Below are positions 44,808 through 54,197 of a DNA stretch of 64,000 bases, piece after piece. The notes beneath the pieces were generated by a model, which worked only from the letters and a program-made list of their open reading frames with translations, was not told where the DNA came from and did no database searches. The DNA is from Acinetobacter kookii (GTDB lineage Bacteria > Pseudomonadota > Gammaproteobacteria > Pseudomonadales > Moraxellaceae): NCBI RefSeq assembly GCF_900096895.1, contig NZ_FMYO01000001.1, positions 744,001 through 808,000 on the forward strand, written 5' to 3'. The position numbers were made by a program, and so were the translations under genes. The number at the start of each line of letters is the position of its first letter. The stretch's first letter is position 1.

Positions 44808-47800
44808 ATGTGGTTTACCCGAATTAGTGTTAAATATCCTGTTTTCACCATCATGATGATGTTGTGTTTACTGGTACTGGGGCTGGCATCTTGGCAACGG
44901 ATGGGCGTAGAAGAATTTCCCGATGTCGATTTCCCTTTTGTTGTGGTCTATACCTCCTATCCGGGTGCCTCCCCTGAAACCATTGAATCTGAAATTACCA
45001 AAAAAATGGAAGACCAGATTAATACCATTTCGGGTTTAAAACAGATTATTTCCCAGTCCAGTGAAGGGCTGTCGACCATTATTGTCGAATTCAATCTGGA
45101 CGTGTCTTCTGCGGTAGCCGCACAGGATATTCGCGATAAGATTTCTCCTGTAACGGCCCAGTTCCGTGATGAAATTCAAGACCCTATCGTTGAGCGTTAT
45201 GACCCATCCGCCAATGCGGTGATGTCGATCGTGTTTGAATCGGAGACCATGCCGTTACGAGACTTAAGTTCCTATTTAAGTCAGCAGATTGTCCCGCAAC
45301 TTCGAACCGTGCCGGGCGTGGGTACAGTGAACTTGCTGGGAGATGCTCAACGCCAGATTCGTATTGAGGTCGATCCGCAAAAACTGCAAAGCTTTGGCAT
45401 TGGTGTAGATAAAGTCATCAATACCTTGAAAGGTGAAAATATTGAAGTTCCGGGAGGCACCTTAAAACAGCCGACGTCTGAACTGGTGGTGGAAATCAAA
45501 TCCAAAGTGATTCACCCGCAATCATTTGGTGACCTGATTATTGCCAATAAAAATGGTGCTCCTATTTTTCTAAAACAGGTGGCAAGTATTGAAGATGGTC
45601 AAGCCGATCTGGAATCCAGTGCTTATTTAAATGGTAAAGCTGCGGTCGCGATTGATATTCTGCGTAATTCGGATTCCAATGTGATTGATGTGGTCAATGC
45701 CACCTATAAAGCCATGACGAAAATCGAGAAACAGCTACCCGAGGGTACTGTGGCGAAAGTTGCCGTCGATAGCTCCCGGGGTATTCGTGGCAGTATTCAG
45801 GATGTGGCACGCACCATTATTGAAGGTGCAGTGCTTGCTGTTCTGATCGTTTTGCTGTTCCTGGGTTCTTTTCGTTCCACAGCCATTACCGGACTGACCT
45901 TACCGATTTCCCTGCTCGGTACCTTGACCTTTATTTGGGCTTTTGGCTTCACCATCAACATGATGACCTTGCTGGCCTTATCCCTCAGTATTGGCCTGCT
46001 GATTGATGATGCGATTGTGGTGCGGGAAAATATTGTCCGTCATGCCGATATGGGCAAAGATGCGGTTACAGCAGCACTAGATGGCACCAAAGAAATCGGG
46101 CTGGCGGTTTTAGCTACTACCCTGACCATTGTCGCGGTATTTTTACCGGTTGCATTTATGGGCGGGATTATCGGTAAATTCTTCTATCAGTTTGGGGTTA
46201 CGGTCAGCGCTGCCGTGCTGATTTCGATGTTTGTCAGTTTTACACTCGATCCTATGCTTTCTGCGCACTGGGCTGAAAAACATGATCCCAATAAACGACC
46301 CGGCAGAATCAAGCGCTTCTTCAACTGGATCTCCAACAAGCTTGATCATTTAAGCCATTATTATGAAAAGCTGTTAAAGCTGGCACTCCGCTTCCGTATT
46401 TTAACCTTGATGGTTGCGGTCGCTTCACTTTTTGGTGCATTGGGTTTATCCAAATTGATTGGCACGGAATTTGTTCCTGTTCCAGATAAAAATGAAATTC
46501 GAATTAAATTTGAAACGCCTGTAGATGCCTCACTCGAATATTCACAAGCCAAGTTGTTGCAAGTGGAAAATATTCTTCGCCAGCATCCAGATGTACGTAA
46601 TACTTATAGCATTATCAACGGGGTAACAGATCGAGGTAAAAACCATGTCAGTATACGGATCAAGGTCACCCCTCGCCTGGAACGTGAGAAAACCCTGACT
46701 CAACTGAATAACGAGTTTCGCCAGCGCTTGCAAAGCGTAGCGGGCATTACCATTACCTCGGTGGCTTCGGCAGATGAAACTGTTTCTGGCGGTCAAAAGC
46801 CGATCCTGATTTCCATTAAAGGCACCGACCTGAACGAACTGCAAAAAATCTCCGATCGCTTTCTGGCAGAAATTTCCAAAATTGAAGGGATCGTCGATCT
46901 TGAAAGCTCGCTTAAAGAACCTAAACCCACCTTGGCGGTTCATATCAATCGTGTCCTGGCGAGTGATTTGGGTCTTTCTGTCAATCAGATTGCCAATGTT
47001 ATCCGTCCTTTAATTGCAGGTGATGATGTCACCACCTGGCAAGATGAAAAAGGCGAAATCTATGATGTTAATCTTCGCCTGACTGAAAACAGACGTACCT
47101 TGCCGAGCGATATACAAAATCTTTATCTGAACTCACAAAAAACCGATGCCTCTGGTCAGCCGATATTAATACCGCTGGCAAGTGTGGCTTCGTTTAACGA
47201 AACCTTGGGCGCTTCGCAGATTACCCGGCGTGACTTGGCCCGTGAAGTACTGGTAGAAGCCAATACCGCCGGCCGACCGGCAGGCGATATCGGTGCGGAT
47301 ATCAAAAAAATTCAAGATAATTTTGATTTACCACCCGGCTATAGCTTTGCCACCCAAGGTGCGAATAAAGACATGGCAGAATCGGCAGGCTATGCCTTAA
47401 CCGCCATTACCCTTTCCATTGTGTTTATCTATATTGTATTGGGTTCACAATTTAACAGCTTCATTCACCCTGCTGCGATTATGGCTTCCCTTCCCCTCTC
47501 GCTGATTGGGGTATTCCTGGCTTTATTCCTGTTTAATTCCACCATGAACCTGTTTTCCATTATTGGCATTATCATGCTGATGGGACTGGTGACCAAGAAT
47601 GCCATCCTGCTGATTGACTTCATTAAAAAAGCCATGGATCGTGGGGTTGATCGTTATGAGGCGATTATTGAAGCGGGTAAAACCCGTCTACGCCCTATTT
47701 TAATGACCACCAGCGCCATGGTGATGGGGATGATTCCCCTGGCACTGGGTCTGGGTGAAGGGGGCGAACAAAGTGCCCCTATGGCGCATGCCGTGATTGG

Positions 47801-47912
47801 CGGCGTCATTACCTCCACATTGTTAACGCTGGTGGTTGTACCCGTTATCTTTACCTATCTGGATGACTTGAAGAATTTTATGACGCGCCAAATCCGAAAA
47901 ATCATGGCATAA
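44808..47912 (+). CDS. RND efflux permease (HAE-1-like)
   Basis: A 1034-residue proton-driven transporter with twelve helices and two large periplasmic loops. The proton-relay aspartates are in [17 protein letters not shown] (helix 4), and helices 10-11 read [15 protein letters not shown]. It forms a complex with the adaptor encoded upstream. It differs in detail from AdeB/AdeJ, resembling the broad AcrB/MdtB-like group; substrate is uncertain. Complete and intact. Confidence 0.94.
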   Translation: MWFTRISVKYPVFTIMMMLCLLVLGLASWQRMGVEEFPDVDFPFVVVYTSYPGASPETIESEITKKMEDQINTISGLKQIISQSSEGLSTIIVEFNLDVSSAVAAQDIRDKISPVTAQFRDEIQDPIVERYDPSANAVMSIVFESETMPLRDLSSYLSQQIVPQLRTVPGVGTVNLLGDAQRQIRIEVDPQKLQSFGIGVDKVINTLKGENIEVPGGTLKQPTSELVVEIKSKVIHPQSFGDLIIANKNGAPIFLKQVASIEDGQADLESSAYLNGKAAVAIDILRNSDSNVIDVVNATYKAMTKIEKQLPEGTVAKVAVDSSRGIRGSIQDVARTIIEGAVLAVLIVLLFLGSFRSTAITGLTLPISLLGTLTFIWAFGFTINMMTLLALSLSIGLLIDDAIVVRENIVRHADMGKDAVTAALDGTKEIGLAVLATTLTIVAVFLPVAFMGGIIGKFFYQFGVTVSAAVLISMFVSFTLDPMLSAHWAEKHDPNKRPGRIKRFFNWISNKLDHLSHYYEKLLKLALRFRILTLMVAVASLFGALGLSKLIGTEFVPVPDKNEIRIKFETPVDASLEYSQAKLLQVENILRQHPDVRNTYSIINGVTDRGKNHVSIRIKVTPRLEREKTLTQLNNEFRQRLQSVAGITITSVASADETVSGGQKPILISIKGTDLNELQKISDRFLAEISKIEGIVDLESSLKEPKPTLAVHINRVLASDLGLSVNQIANVIRPLIAGDDVTTWQDEKGEIYDVNLRLTENRRTLPSDIQNLYLNSQKTDASGQPILIPLASVASFNETLGASQITRRDLAREVLVEANTAGRPAGDIGADIKKIQDNFDLPPGYSFATQGANKDMAESAGYALTAITLSIVFIYIVLGSQFNSFIHPAAIMASLPLSLIGVFLALFLFNSTMNLFSIIGIIMLMGLVTKNAILLIDFIKKAMDRGVDRYEAIIEAGKTRLRPILMTTSAMVMGMIPLALGLGEGGEQSAPMAHAVIGGVITSTLLTLVVVPVIFTYLDDLKNFMTRQIRKIMA

Positions 47913-48008
47913 TAAAAGCCATAACTTTGAGGTGACATTCTGAAATGTTCACCTCATTTTTTATCATATAATCTTATGCTTTAATGCTTAATTATCAGGA
48001 CAGTTTCC

Positions 48009-49727
48009 ATGCGCGCGAGTCGCTTTTTATTTGCTACGTTAAGAGAAACCCCAAATGATGCTGAAGTGATTTCACATCAGCTCATGTTACGTGCGGGGAT
48101 GATTCGTAAATTGGCTTCGGGTTTATACACTTGGTTGCCGATGGGCGTACGTGTGCTAAATAAAGTTGAAGCGATTGTACGTGAAGAAATGAACCGTGCC
48201 GGATCGCTTGAAGTCTTCATGCCAGTAACCCAGCCTTCGAGCCTTTGGGAAGAATCAGGCCGCTTTGTGCAATATGGTCCAGAGCTTTTACGTTTTAAAG
48301 ACCGTCATAACAATGATTTTGTACTTGGCCCAACCCATGAAGAAGTCATCACTGATCTTGCGCGCAACGAACTGAAAAGTTACAAGCAGCTTCCAATCAA
48401 TTTCTACCAGATTCAAACCAAATTCCGTGATGAAGTACGTCCACGTTTTGGCGTAATGCGTTCACGTGAATTCATCATGAAAGATGCTTACTCTTTCCAT
48501 ATCGATCAAGCCTCACTGCAAGAAACTTATGACGTGATGTATGACACGTACTGCCGTATCTTTAGCCGTTTGGGCTTAGACTTCCGTCCAGTACAGGCAG
48601 ACACTGGCTCAATTGGCGGTTCAGGTTCGCATGAATTCCACGTTCTGGCATCAAGTGGTGAAGATGATATCGCCTTCTCTACAGAATCTGATTATGCTGC
48701 CAATGTAGAAATGGCAGAAGCTGTACTGGTGGGTGAACGCGCAGCTGCAACTCAAGAATTAAAACTGGTGGATACACCAGCTCAAAAAACCATTGCGGAT
48801 GTATCAAACTTCCTGGGTACTGATGCTGCACAATCTGTAAAAGCACTATTGGTGCAAGGTGTGGCAACTGAAGAAGGCAAAGAAGCCCCAGTTGTTGCTT
48901 TATTCCTTCGTGGCGATCATGAACTGAATGAAATTAAAGCTGAAAAGCATCCATTAATCGCGGCACCTTTAACATTTGCATCTGAAGCTCAAATTCAAGC
49001 ACTTGGTTTAATCACTGGCTTCATTGGTCCGCAGGGTCTGGTTGAAAAAGGTATTACCGTGATTGTAGACCGTGCAGCATCTGTGCTTTCTGATTTTGTT
49101 GCCGGTGCCAATGAAGCCGGCAAACATGCAACAGGTGTGAACTGGGAACGTGATGCAACCTTTACGGAAGTTTATGACTTGCGTAATGTAGTTGAAGGTG
49201 ATCCATCTCCAGATGGTAAAGGTACGCTGCAAATCAAGCGTGGTATTGAAGTCGGTCACATCTTCCAGCTGGGTAAAAAATACTCTGAAGCTTTAGGCTG
49301 CAAAGTTCTGGGTAAAGACGGTAAACCGATGATCGTAACCATGGGTTGCTATGGTATTGGAGTAACGCGTGTGGTGGCTTCTGCCATTGAACAAAATTTT
49401 GATGACAAAGGGATTATCTGGCCTTCTGCAATTGCACCGTTTGAAGTGGCAATTGTGCCTATGAATGCCCATAAATCACCACGTACTCTGGAAGCCGCAG
49501 AAACACTGTACGCAGAACTGCAAGCTGCGGGTTATGACGTAATTTTGGATGACCGTGACGAGCGTCCAGGAGTGAAATTCTCTGACCTTGAAATTACGGG
49601 TATTCCACACCGTATTGTAATTGGTGAAAAAGGTCTGGATGCTGGTACCTTTGAATATAAAGGCCGTACCGATGCTGAATCTGTAAATATCTCTAAAGAA
49701 GAATTACTGGCTAAAATTGCAAAGTAA
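48009..49727 (+). CDS. proS: Prolyl-tRNA synthetase
   Basis: A 572-residue class II bacterial-type ProRS. Motif 1 and 2 regions ([40 protein letters not shown]), the GPTHEEV loop, the YbaK-like editing insertion (about 230-390) and motif 3 ([16 protein letters not shown]) are all present, followed by the anticodon domain. Standard length; ends at a terminator. Confidence 0.98.
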   Translation: MRASRFLFATLRETPNDAEVISHQLMLRAGMIRKLASGLYTWLPMGVRVLNKVEAIVREEMNRAGSLEVFMPVTQPSSLWEESGRFVQYGPELLRFKDRHNNDFVLGPTHEEVITDLARNELKSYKQLPINFYQIQTKFRDEVRPRFGVMRSREFIMKDAYSFHIDQASLQETYDVMYDTYCRIFSRLGLDFRPVQADTGSIGGSGSHEFHVLASSGEDDIAFSTESDYAANVEMAEAVLVGERAAATQELKLVDTPAQKTIADVSNFLGTDAAQSVKALLVQGVATEEGKEAPVVALFLRGDHELNEIKAEKHPLIAAPLTFASEAQIQALGLITGFIGPQGLVEKGITVIVDRAASVLSDFVAGANEAGKHATGVNWERDATFTEVYDLRNVVEGDPSPDGKGTLQIKRGIEVGHIFQLGKKYSEALGCKVLGKDGKPMIVTMGCYGIGVTRVVASAIEQNFDDKGIIWPSAIAPFEVAIVPMNAHKSPRTLEAAETLYAELQAAGYDVILDDRDERPGVKFSDLEITGIPHRIVIGEKGLDAGTFEYKGRTDAESVNISKEELLAKIAK

Positions 49728-49742
49728 TTGCTCCTTAAAATA

Positions 49743-49770
49743 AAAAATCCCGCCATTTAGCGGGATTTTT
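49743..49770. terminator. Bidirectional terminator between proS and the secreted-protein cluster
   Basis: An 11-bp stem AAAAATCCCGC/GCGGGATTTTT with a 6-base loop. It serves proS and the convergent gene ending at 49782. Confidence 0.93.
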
Positions 49771-49781
49771 TTGTTTTAGGA

Positions 49782-51074
49782 TTAACAGAATTTCAGACCA
49801 CCGAAACAGTTTGACTTAAAGTTCTGCCCTTGCAAGGTTAAGTTTTGTAATGGAAAATTAATCACTGCAGGGTTCTTAATTTCACCCACATCAAGCGCTG
49901 CAGTGGCAACACATCCGATAAGCAAATCCCCACAGGGACGTGGCTTAGAGGTTAAATCATGATTAATCCCTGCAATTGTTTGTTTAAGCACTTCGTCGGT
50001 GATTTTTACATTGGTTGTTGGACTGATACTCCCTAAATCCACTTCATCTTCAATTGCTAACCACCATCCTCGATTTGCAGCAACCGATGCACCTGGCCAT
50101 AATATTTGCTGTGTCTGTAGCGATAATGAACTTGCGTTATTTAGATACAAAGAATGGATCAAACCTAAATTCTGGTTCACTGTAATATCAGTCTGCAAGC
50201 CGGTTAAAGAGCCGGTAATGTCTTTATCAAGTGTTAAATTTAAACCCAATGCTGAAATCTGTGCAGCTAAAGGTCCAGCAAAATCGATTTTATTTACCGT
50301 TCCCGTTCCTTTTAGGACTGCCTCAGTCAGACGTGTTCCAGATACAATTGTAGATGGAATGGTAAAAGGTGCTGTTGTTGAAGTTAAGTTAAATGAATAA
50401 TCATTTGACTTATAATGTAATTCTAAAGGGATACCAATCAATGTTCCTATTACAGCACCTTCAATATACTGACCCGTTGCAGCATAATTCATCACCCTTG
50501 GATCTGTGGTTGCTACTCCAGAAGAGGCTTTGGTTTTCATATAACCACTAAAGGAGTTAATCCCATTCGGCGTACTGCTATTTTCTGTTCCTATTGTCAT
50601 TAAGCCAGCAATTTTTTCAGCACTTAAACGAAAGCCCAATACCTCACGAGTAGAAGCAGATTTTGGATTTTTAATAGCAAACTCAACAAATGGATTAGTA
50701 ATAAGGGCTGAGCTTGCTGCACGATCATCAGAAGTATAATTTGCGCCTTGCAAACCACTTAAAGAAATATTATCAATATCAATATCACATTTGCCAATAC
50801 CATTTACCCCACCACAACCTAATTGCAGCTTTTTAATATTGGCGTTGATTTCCATTTCAGCTTCCAGACCCAATTTATAAAACCCTAGATTCGTCTGGTC
50901 TACATTTTGTCCTTTAGCATCAATAACGTTATAACCTGCATTATATTCCATAGACAATAATGCCTGACCACTTACACCAGATAATGAATCATCATCCATA
51001 GCCACCATTGCATGACCTAAACCTGGTATTGCAATAGATGAAACAATCAAACTTGCCAATAATATTTTTTTCAT
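49782..51074 (-). CDS. Secreted protein of unknown function, SGQ-head family, gene 4 of 4
   Basis: 430 residues with a signal peptide (cleavage probably after GLGHA) and the head motif AMDDDSLSGVSGQALLSMEY shared by the cluster. The body is rich in Gly, Ser, Thr and Asn with alternating beta-strand pattern. All six mature cysteines are in close pairs: CGGVNGIGKC, CGDLLIGC and a C-terminal CFGGLKFC. An AGGGATA ribosome site precedes the ATG. Last gene of the operon, 39 bases after gene 3. The head resembles proteins annotated DUF6160 in Acinetobacter and Pseudomonas, from memory; I do not know a function. Confidence 0.85.
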   Translation of the reverse strand: MKKILLASLIVSSIAIPGLGHAMVAMDDDSLSGVSGQALLSMEYNAGYNVIDAKGQNVDQTNLGFYKLGLEAEMEINANIKKLQLGCGGVNGIGKCDIDIDNISLSGLQGANYTSDDRAASSALITNPFVEFAIKNPKSASTREVLGFRLSAEKIAGLMTIGTENSSTPNGINSFSGYMKTKASSGVATTDPRVMNYAATGQYIEGAVIGTLIGIPLELHYKSNDYSFNLTSTTAPFTIPSTIVSGTRLTEAVLKGTGTVNKIDFAGPLAAQISALGLNLTLDKDITGSLTGLQTDITVNQNLGLIHSLYLNNASSLSLQTQQILWPGASVAANRGWWLAIEDEVDLGSISPTTNVKITDEVLKQTIAGINHDLTSKPRPCGDLLIGCVATAALDVGEIKNPAVINFPLQNLTLQGQNFKSNCFGGLKFC

Positions 51075-51113
51075 AAGATTCTATCCCTATTCTTTTATTT
51101 ATTCTCAAGCAGA

Positions 51114-53438
51114 TTAACGTGGAGTAATCCCTAAATTACTTCTTATACTTCCACCTGTAATTGCAATATCTGCCATCTTTTGCATTTGATTCGGCGTGGT
51201 TGACATTGATAATTCAGTCCTGAAGACCTGATTCAAAGATTTAGCTGGATTAATATCCACTTTATTATCAAATATGACGGTATCTTTTTGCATCTTGACT
51301 CGTGATTCAAGTGCTAGAGCACCTTGCAATTTATTAAAATTAATACTTGAAGTTTTGATAACTGTATTATTCGCATCGACATCTTCGTTAATCAAACTAA
51401 AGTAGCTCCCCAAAATATTTGGGTTCAATTTATCTGTGTCTGATAAAGCATTAAATTCAAAATTGGCACGGAAAGATAAGAAATTATTTTCTGCATTATC
51501 ATTCATACCGGGAATGATGAACAAATCCCCTTTACCATCGAGTTTAAAGGCGATGGAGGTCAGCACATCATCTTTACGGGCGAAATTATCAACAGGCACG
51601 ACACTGCCACATTTAGCAGAGCCAGTGGTACAGTTATAGAGTGAACCAGGTAATTGACCAATCGCAATTTCTGCGCTGGCAGCAACCAGTAAATCATCGG
51701 CACTAATATAGATTCCTTGCTCTTCATAACCAATCACGCCTTTGGCTTTGACAAATGCATCAATATTACGTAAACCAGCATAGTAATTTACTTCTTCATT
51801 GAGCAGTCCTTTCTTTCCATCGATTAAAATTAACGATGTTGTACTCGCTGCACCTGTTTTTTTGTCAATTCCATACCCATCGGTACTTGCCATCACATTG
51901 TAGGCTATTCCTTTTTTGGTCCCAGCATCCACTTTCGATGTATATTCTGTGCCTGCAAGTGCGACATTGGCATTCAAATTATAAATAGGGATACCAATTC
52001 CCCAGCTACTGGTATCATTGGTAATTTCAGCCAAAGAGTTATCTGCAATAAACCGTGCTTTACGTGCAATCGATTGAAAATCCATACCGCGTATAGCAAT
52101 CAGTGCAAAGTCATTCCCTTTTTCAAGAGAAGATAATTGCTGTGTCTGAACTAAACCACTCACCCCTAAAGTTTTTTTAATTTTATCGTTAATTAAAAAA
52201 TCTAAACTTTTTGCCTGTATCGCATTAATATAAATGTCACCAAAATCAATATAGGCATTTTTGGTATTTACATCTGTTTTAGTACTCGAATTACGAACAG
52301 TTAAAGGTGATAAATTGGAAAACTCAATCGCATAACTTCCATTACCTGTATGCCCAATTTCAAGGGTTGTTGGGGTCTGATTAGTACCTAAAATCGTATT
52401 CCCTTCACGGGTGAAATCGGCAGAAACACCAAAATGCAGTCCACCCAACCCTACCGCATCATAACCTGTTAATGTCGCTGTTGAGGTACGGCCAAAATCG
52501 GTGATCCCACTTTGATTGGCATTTAAGAAAATTGTGGCATTGGTGACTGCACCCGAGGCTCCCATACGAATTAAATTTCGCTGCTGAGTCGGATCACTGC
52601 CATAACGCAGGTCAATATTTATCCCTGGATTGGTTGCCGTGGTTCTTGATGAGTGTACGGTATCACGACCAGGCTGTGGATTTGCACTGGCAACTGGATC
52701 ACTGTCATCCACTCTTCCCAACATCACAACATGATCCGTGGCACCATCACGACTCTTCGTGGTCAGGACAATCCCTTCATCCATGTAGCTGTTTGATGTT
52801 CTTTCTTGATAAGAACTCAGATACATATAGCCATCACCAGAAAAATTGAAGTTAAAGTCTTTCAAAGTGAGCTTTTGCCCGTTTAGCCCATGACTGATAC
52901 TGGCATTTTGTAATTGAAAATTAAGGTGTGCCGTTTCATCTCGATTGAATAATCCTGCTTGCGTTTGAAGAAGTACGCGAAGCGGTGAACTGGTTTTGAT
53001 ATCAAGAGAACCTAAACTTTGTTGAGGAGTCTGACATTTAGTTGCATCAGTGCACAGTAACATGACATCCTTAACAGCTAATTCAAATGGAGAAATGTTC
53101 GCTTCTATACGAATTCCCGCCCCTCGAGCTGTTGTACCGACATCAAAGTCAAGTTTAGAAACAATCGATTGATTATTGACACCTAACAGGGTTACATCTT
53201 TCAGACCAAGCTTCATGGTATCAGGGCGTTGCAATGAATCGCCAGGATTGCTTTTTGAAGAAGAATCCACCCAGTTGACAGCATTAATGGTTGCCTTGGA
53301 GATCTCATGCGTAATAGTGATACCATCTTGCCCTGTTACCGAACCAAGAGAGTCATCAGAAAGTTGCTCAAATGCATAACTTTGCTGTGCAATCAAAATA
53401 CTCGCCGTAAGCATTTTTAACTTTGTTATTTTTTTCAT
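51114..53438 (-). CDS. Secreted protein of unknown function, SGQ-head family, gene 3 of 4
   Basis: 774 residues, the largest of the four. Signal peptide (after QQSYA), head EQLSDDSLGSVTGQDGITIT, then a long beta-rich, Asn/Ser/Thr/Gly-rich body typical of extracellular or surface proteins. The only mature cysteines are two pairs, CTDATKC and CTTGSAKC. It has an AGGGATA ribosome site like gene 4, 28 bases after gene 2. It lacks a visible membrane anchor, a sorting motif or a C-terminal beta-barrel residue. Confidence 0.85.
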   Translation of the reverse strand: MKKITKLKMLTASILIAQQSYAFEQLSDDSLGSVTGQDGITITHEISKATINAVNWVDSSSKSNPGDSLQRPDTMKLGLKDVTLLGVNNQSIVSKLDFDVGTTARGAGIRIEANISPFELAVKDVMLLCTDATKCQTPQQSLGSLDIKTSSPLRVLLQTQAGLFNRDETAHLNFQLQNASISHGLNGQKLTLKDFNFNFSGDGYMYLSSYQERTSNSYMDEGIVLTTKSRDGATDHVVMLGRVDDSDPVASANPQPGRDTVHSSRTTATNPGINIDLRYGSDPTQQRNLIRMGASGAVTNATIFLNANQSGITDFGRTSTATLTGYDAVGLGGLHFGVSADFTREGNTILGTNQTPTTLEIGHTGNGSYAIEFSNLSPLTVRNSSTKTDVNTKNAYIDFGDIYINAIQAKSLDFLINDKIKKTLGVSGLVQTQQLSSLEKGNDFALIAIRGMDFQSIARKARFIADNSLAEITNDTSSWGIGIPIYNLNANVALAGTEYTSKVDAGTKKGIAYNVMASTDGYGIDKKTGAASTTSLILIDGKKGLLNEEVNYYAGLRNIDAFVKAKGVIGYEEQGIYISADDLLVAASAEIAIGQLPGSLYNCTTGSAKCGSVVPVDNFARKDDVLTSIAFKLDGKGDLFIIPGMNDNAENNFLSFRANFEFNALSDTDKLNPNILGSYFSLINEDVDANNTVIKTSSINFNKLQGALALESRVKMQKDTVIFDNKVDINPAKSLNQVFRTELSMSTTPNQMQKMADIAITGGSIRSNLGITPR

Positions 53439-53466
53439 TCTTATATCCCTATTTGGCTTTATTCAA

Positions 53467-54186
53467 TTAACAGCGCGCAGTTCCAGCACCTGTACAGTTA
53501 AAACTGAATATTTTTAAATTGCCCGACATGTGCAAATTGCCATGCATATTTAAGCCCATAAAGCCTTTTTCTGTATTTTTATCAAACATGGGGACATCTA
53601 AGCCAGGAACTGTAGTTCCATCAGACTTTTTTTCTGTATAGGTAGTATAAATCATATTATTGGCATAACCCTCAGCACTTGAAGTGCCTGTTTCGACCGC
53701 CAAAGTATTAAAACCTAAATTTCGAATTTTAAGGGGCTTATCATCAAAAAAAGAAATTTGTAATGCAGTTTGAGGATTACCGTCACGGTTTATAATGGTC
53801 GAACCATCTAATGAAAACTTATCAATTTGTAAAGTGCCTTGAATGCCTTTAAAAACCAACCATTTTTTATTACCCATAGCATCTTTATGATTATTCGGTG
53901 CAATCGCTAAACGACAAAATACATTGTCCGTACAACTATAAGAATAAAATGCCTCTGTGGCCTTACCTGTTGCATCAAAAACTGAAATATTTTTTAGAGA
54001 TAAATCTTTAGCATAACGGTGATTTAACGATAGAGTCCAACTTAAATCTGCACCGCCTTGTCCTGATACATCAGTCATCTCATGATTGTCCATACCCACT
54101 AACTGTGCATTGGTAATAGGGATAAACGCCAGTATAGAAATTGAACAAACCAGGTTCAGGATAGAAGTCTTAACACGTGGATACAT
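53467..54186 (-). CDS. Secreted protein of unknown function, SGQ-head family, gene 2 of 4
   Basis: 239 residues, the smallest of the set. Signal peptide (after ITNA), head GMDNHEMTDVSGQGGADLSW. Mature cysteines are two pairs, CTDNVFC and a C-terminal CTGAGTARC; the protein ends with that cysteine, as gene 4 does. A good AGGAGA ribosome site overlaps the end of gene 1, 11 bases away. Size suggests a minor or capping component, which is conjecture. Confidence 0.83.
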   Translation of the reverse strand: MYPRVKTSILNLVCSISILAFIPITNAQLVGMDNHEMTDVSGQGGADLSWTLSLNHRYAKDLSLKNISVFDATGKATEAFYSYSCTDNVFCRLAIAPNNHKDAMGNKKWLVFKGIQGTLQIDKFSLDGSTIINRDGNPQTALQISFFDDKPLKIRNLGFNTLAVETGTSSAEGYANNMIYTTYTEKKSDGTTVPGLDVPMFDKNTEKGFMGLNMHGNLHMSGNLKIFSFNCTGAGTARC

Positions 54187-54197
54187 AGCCTATTCTC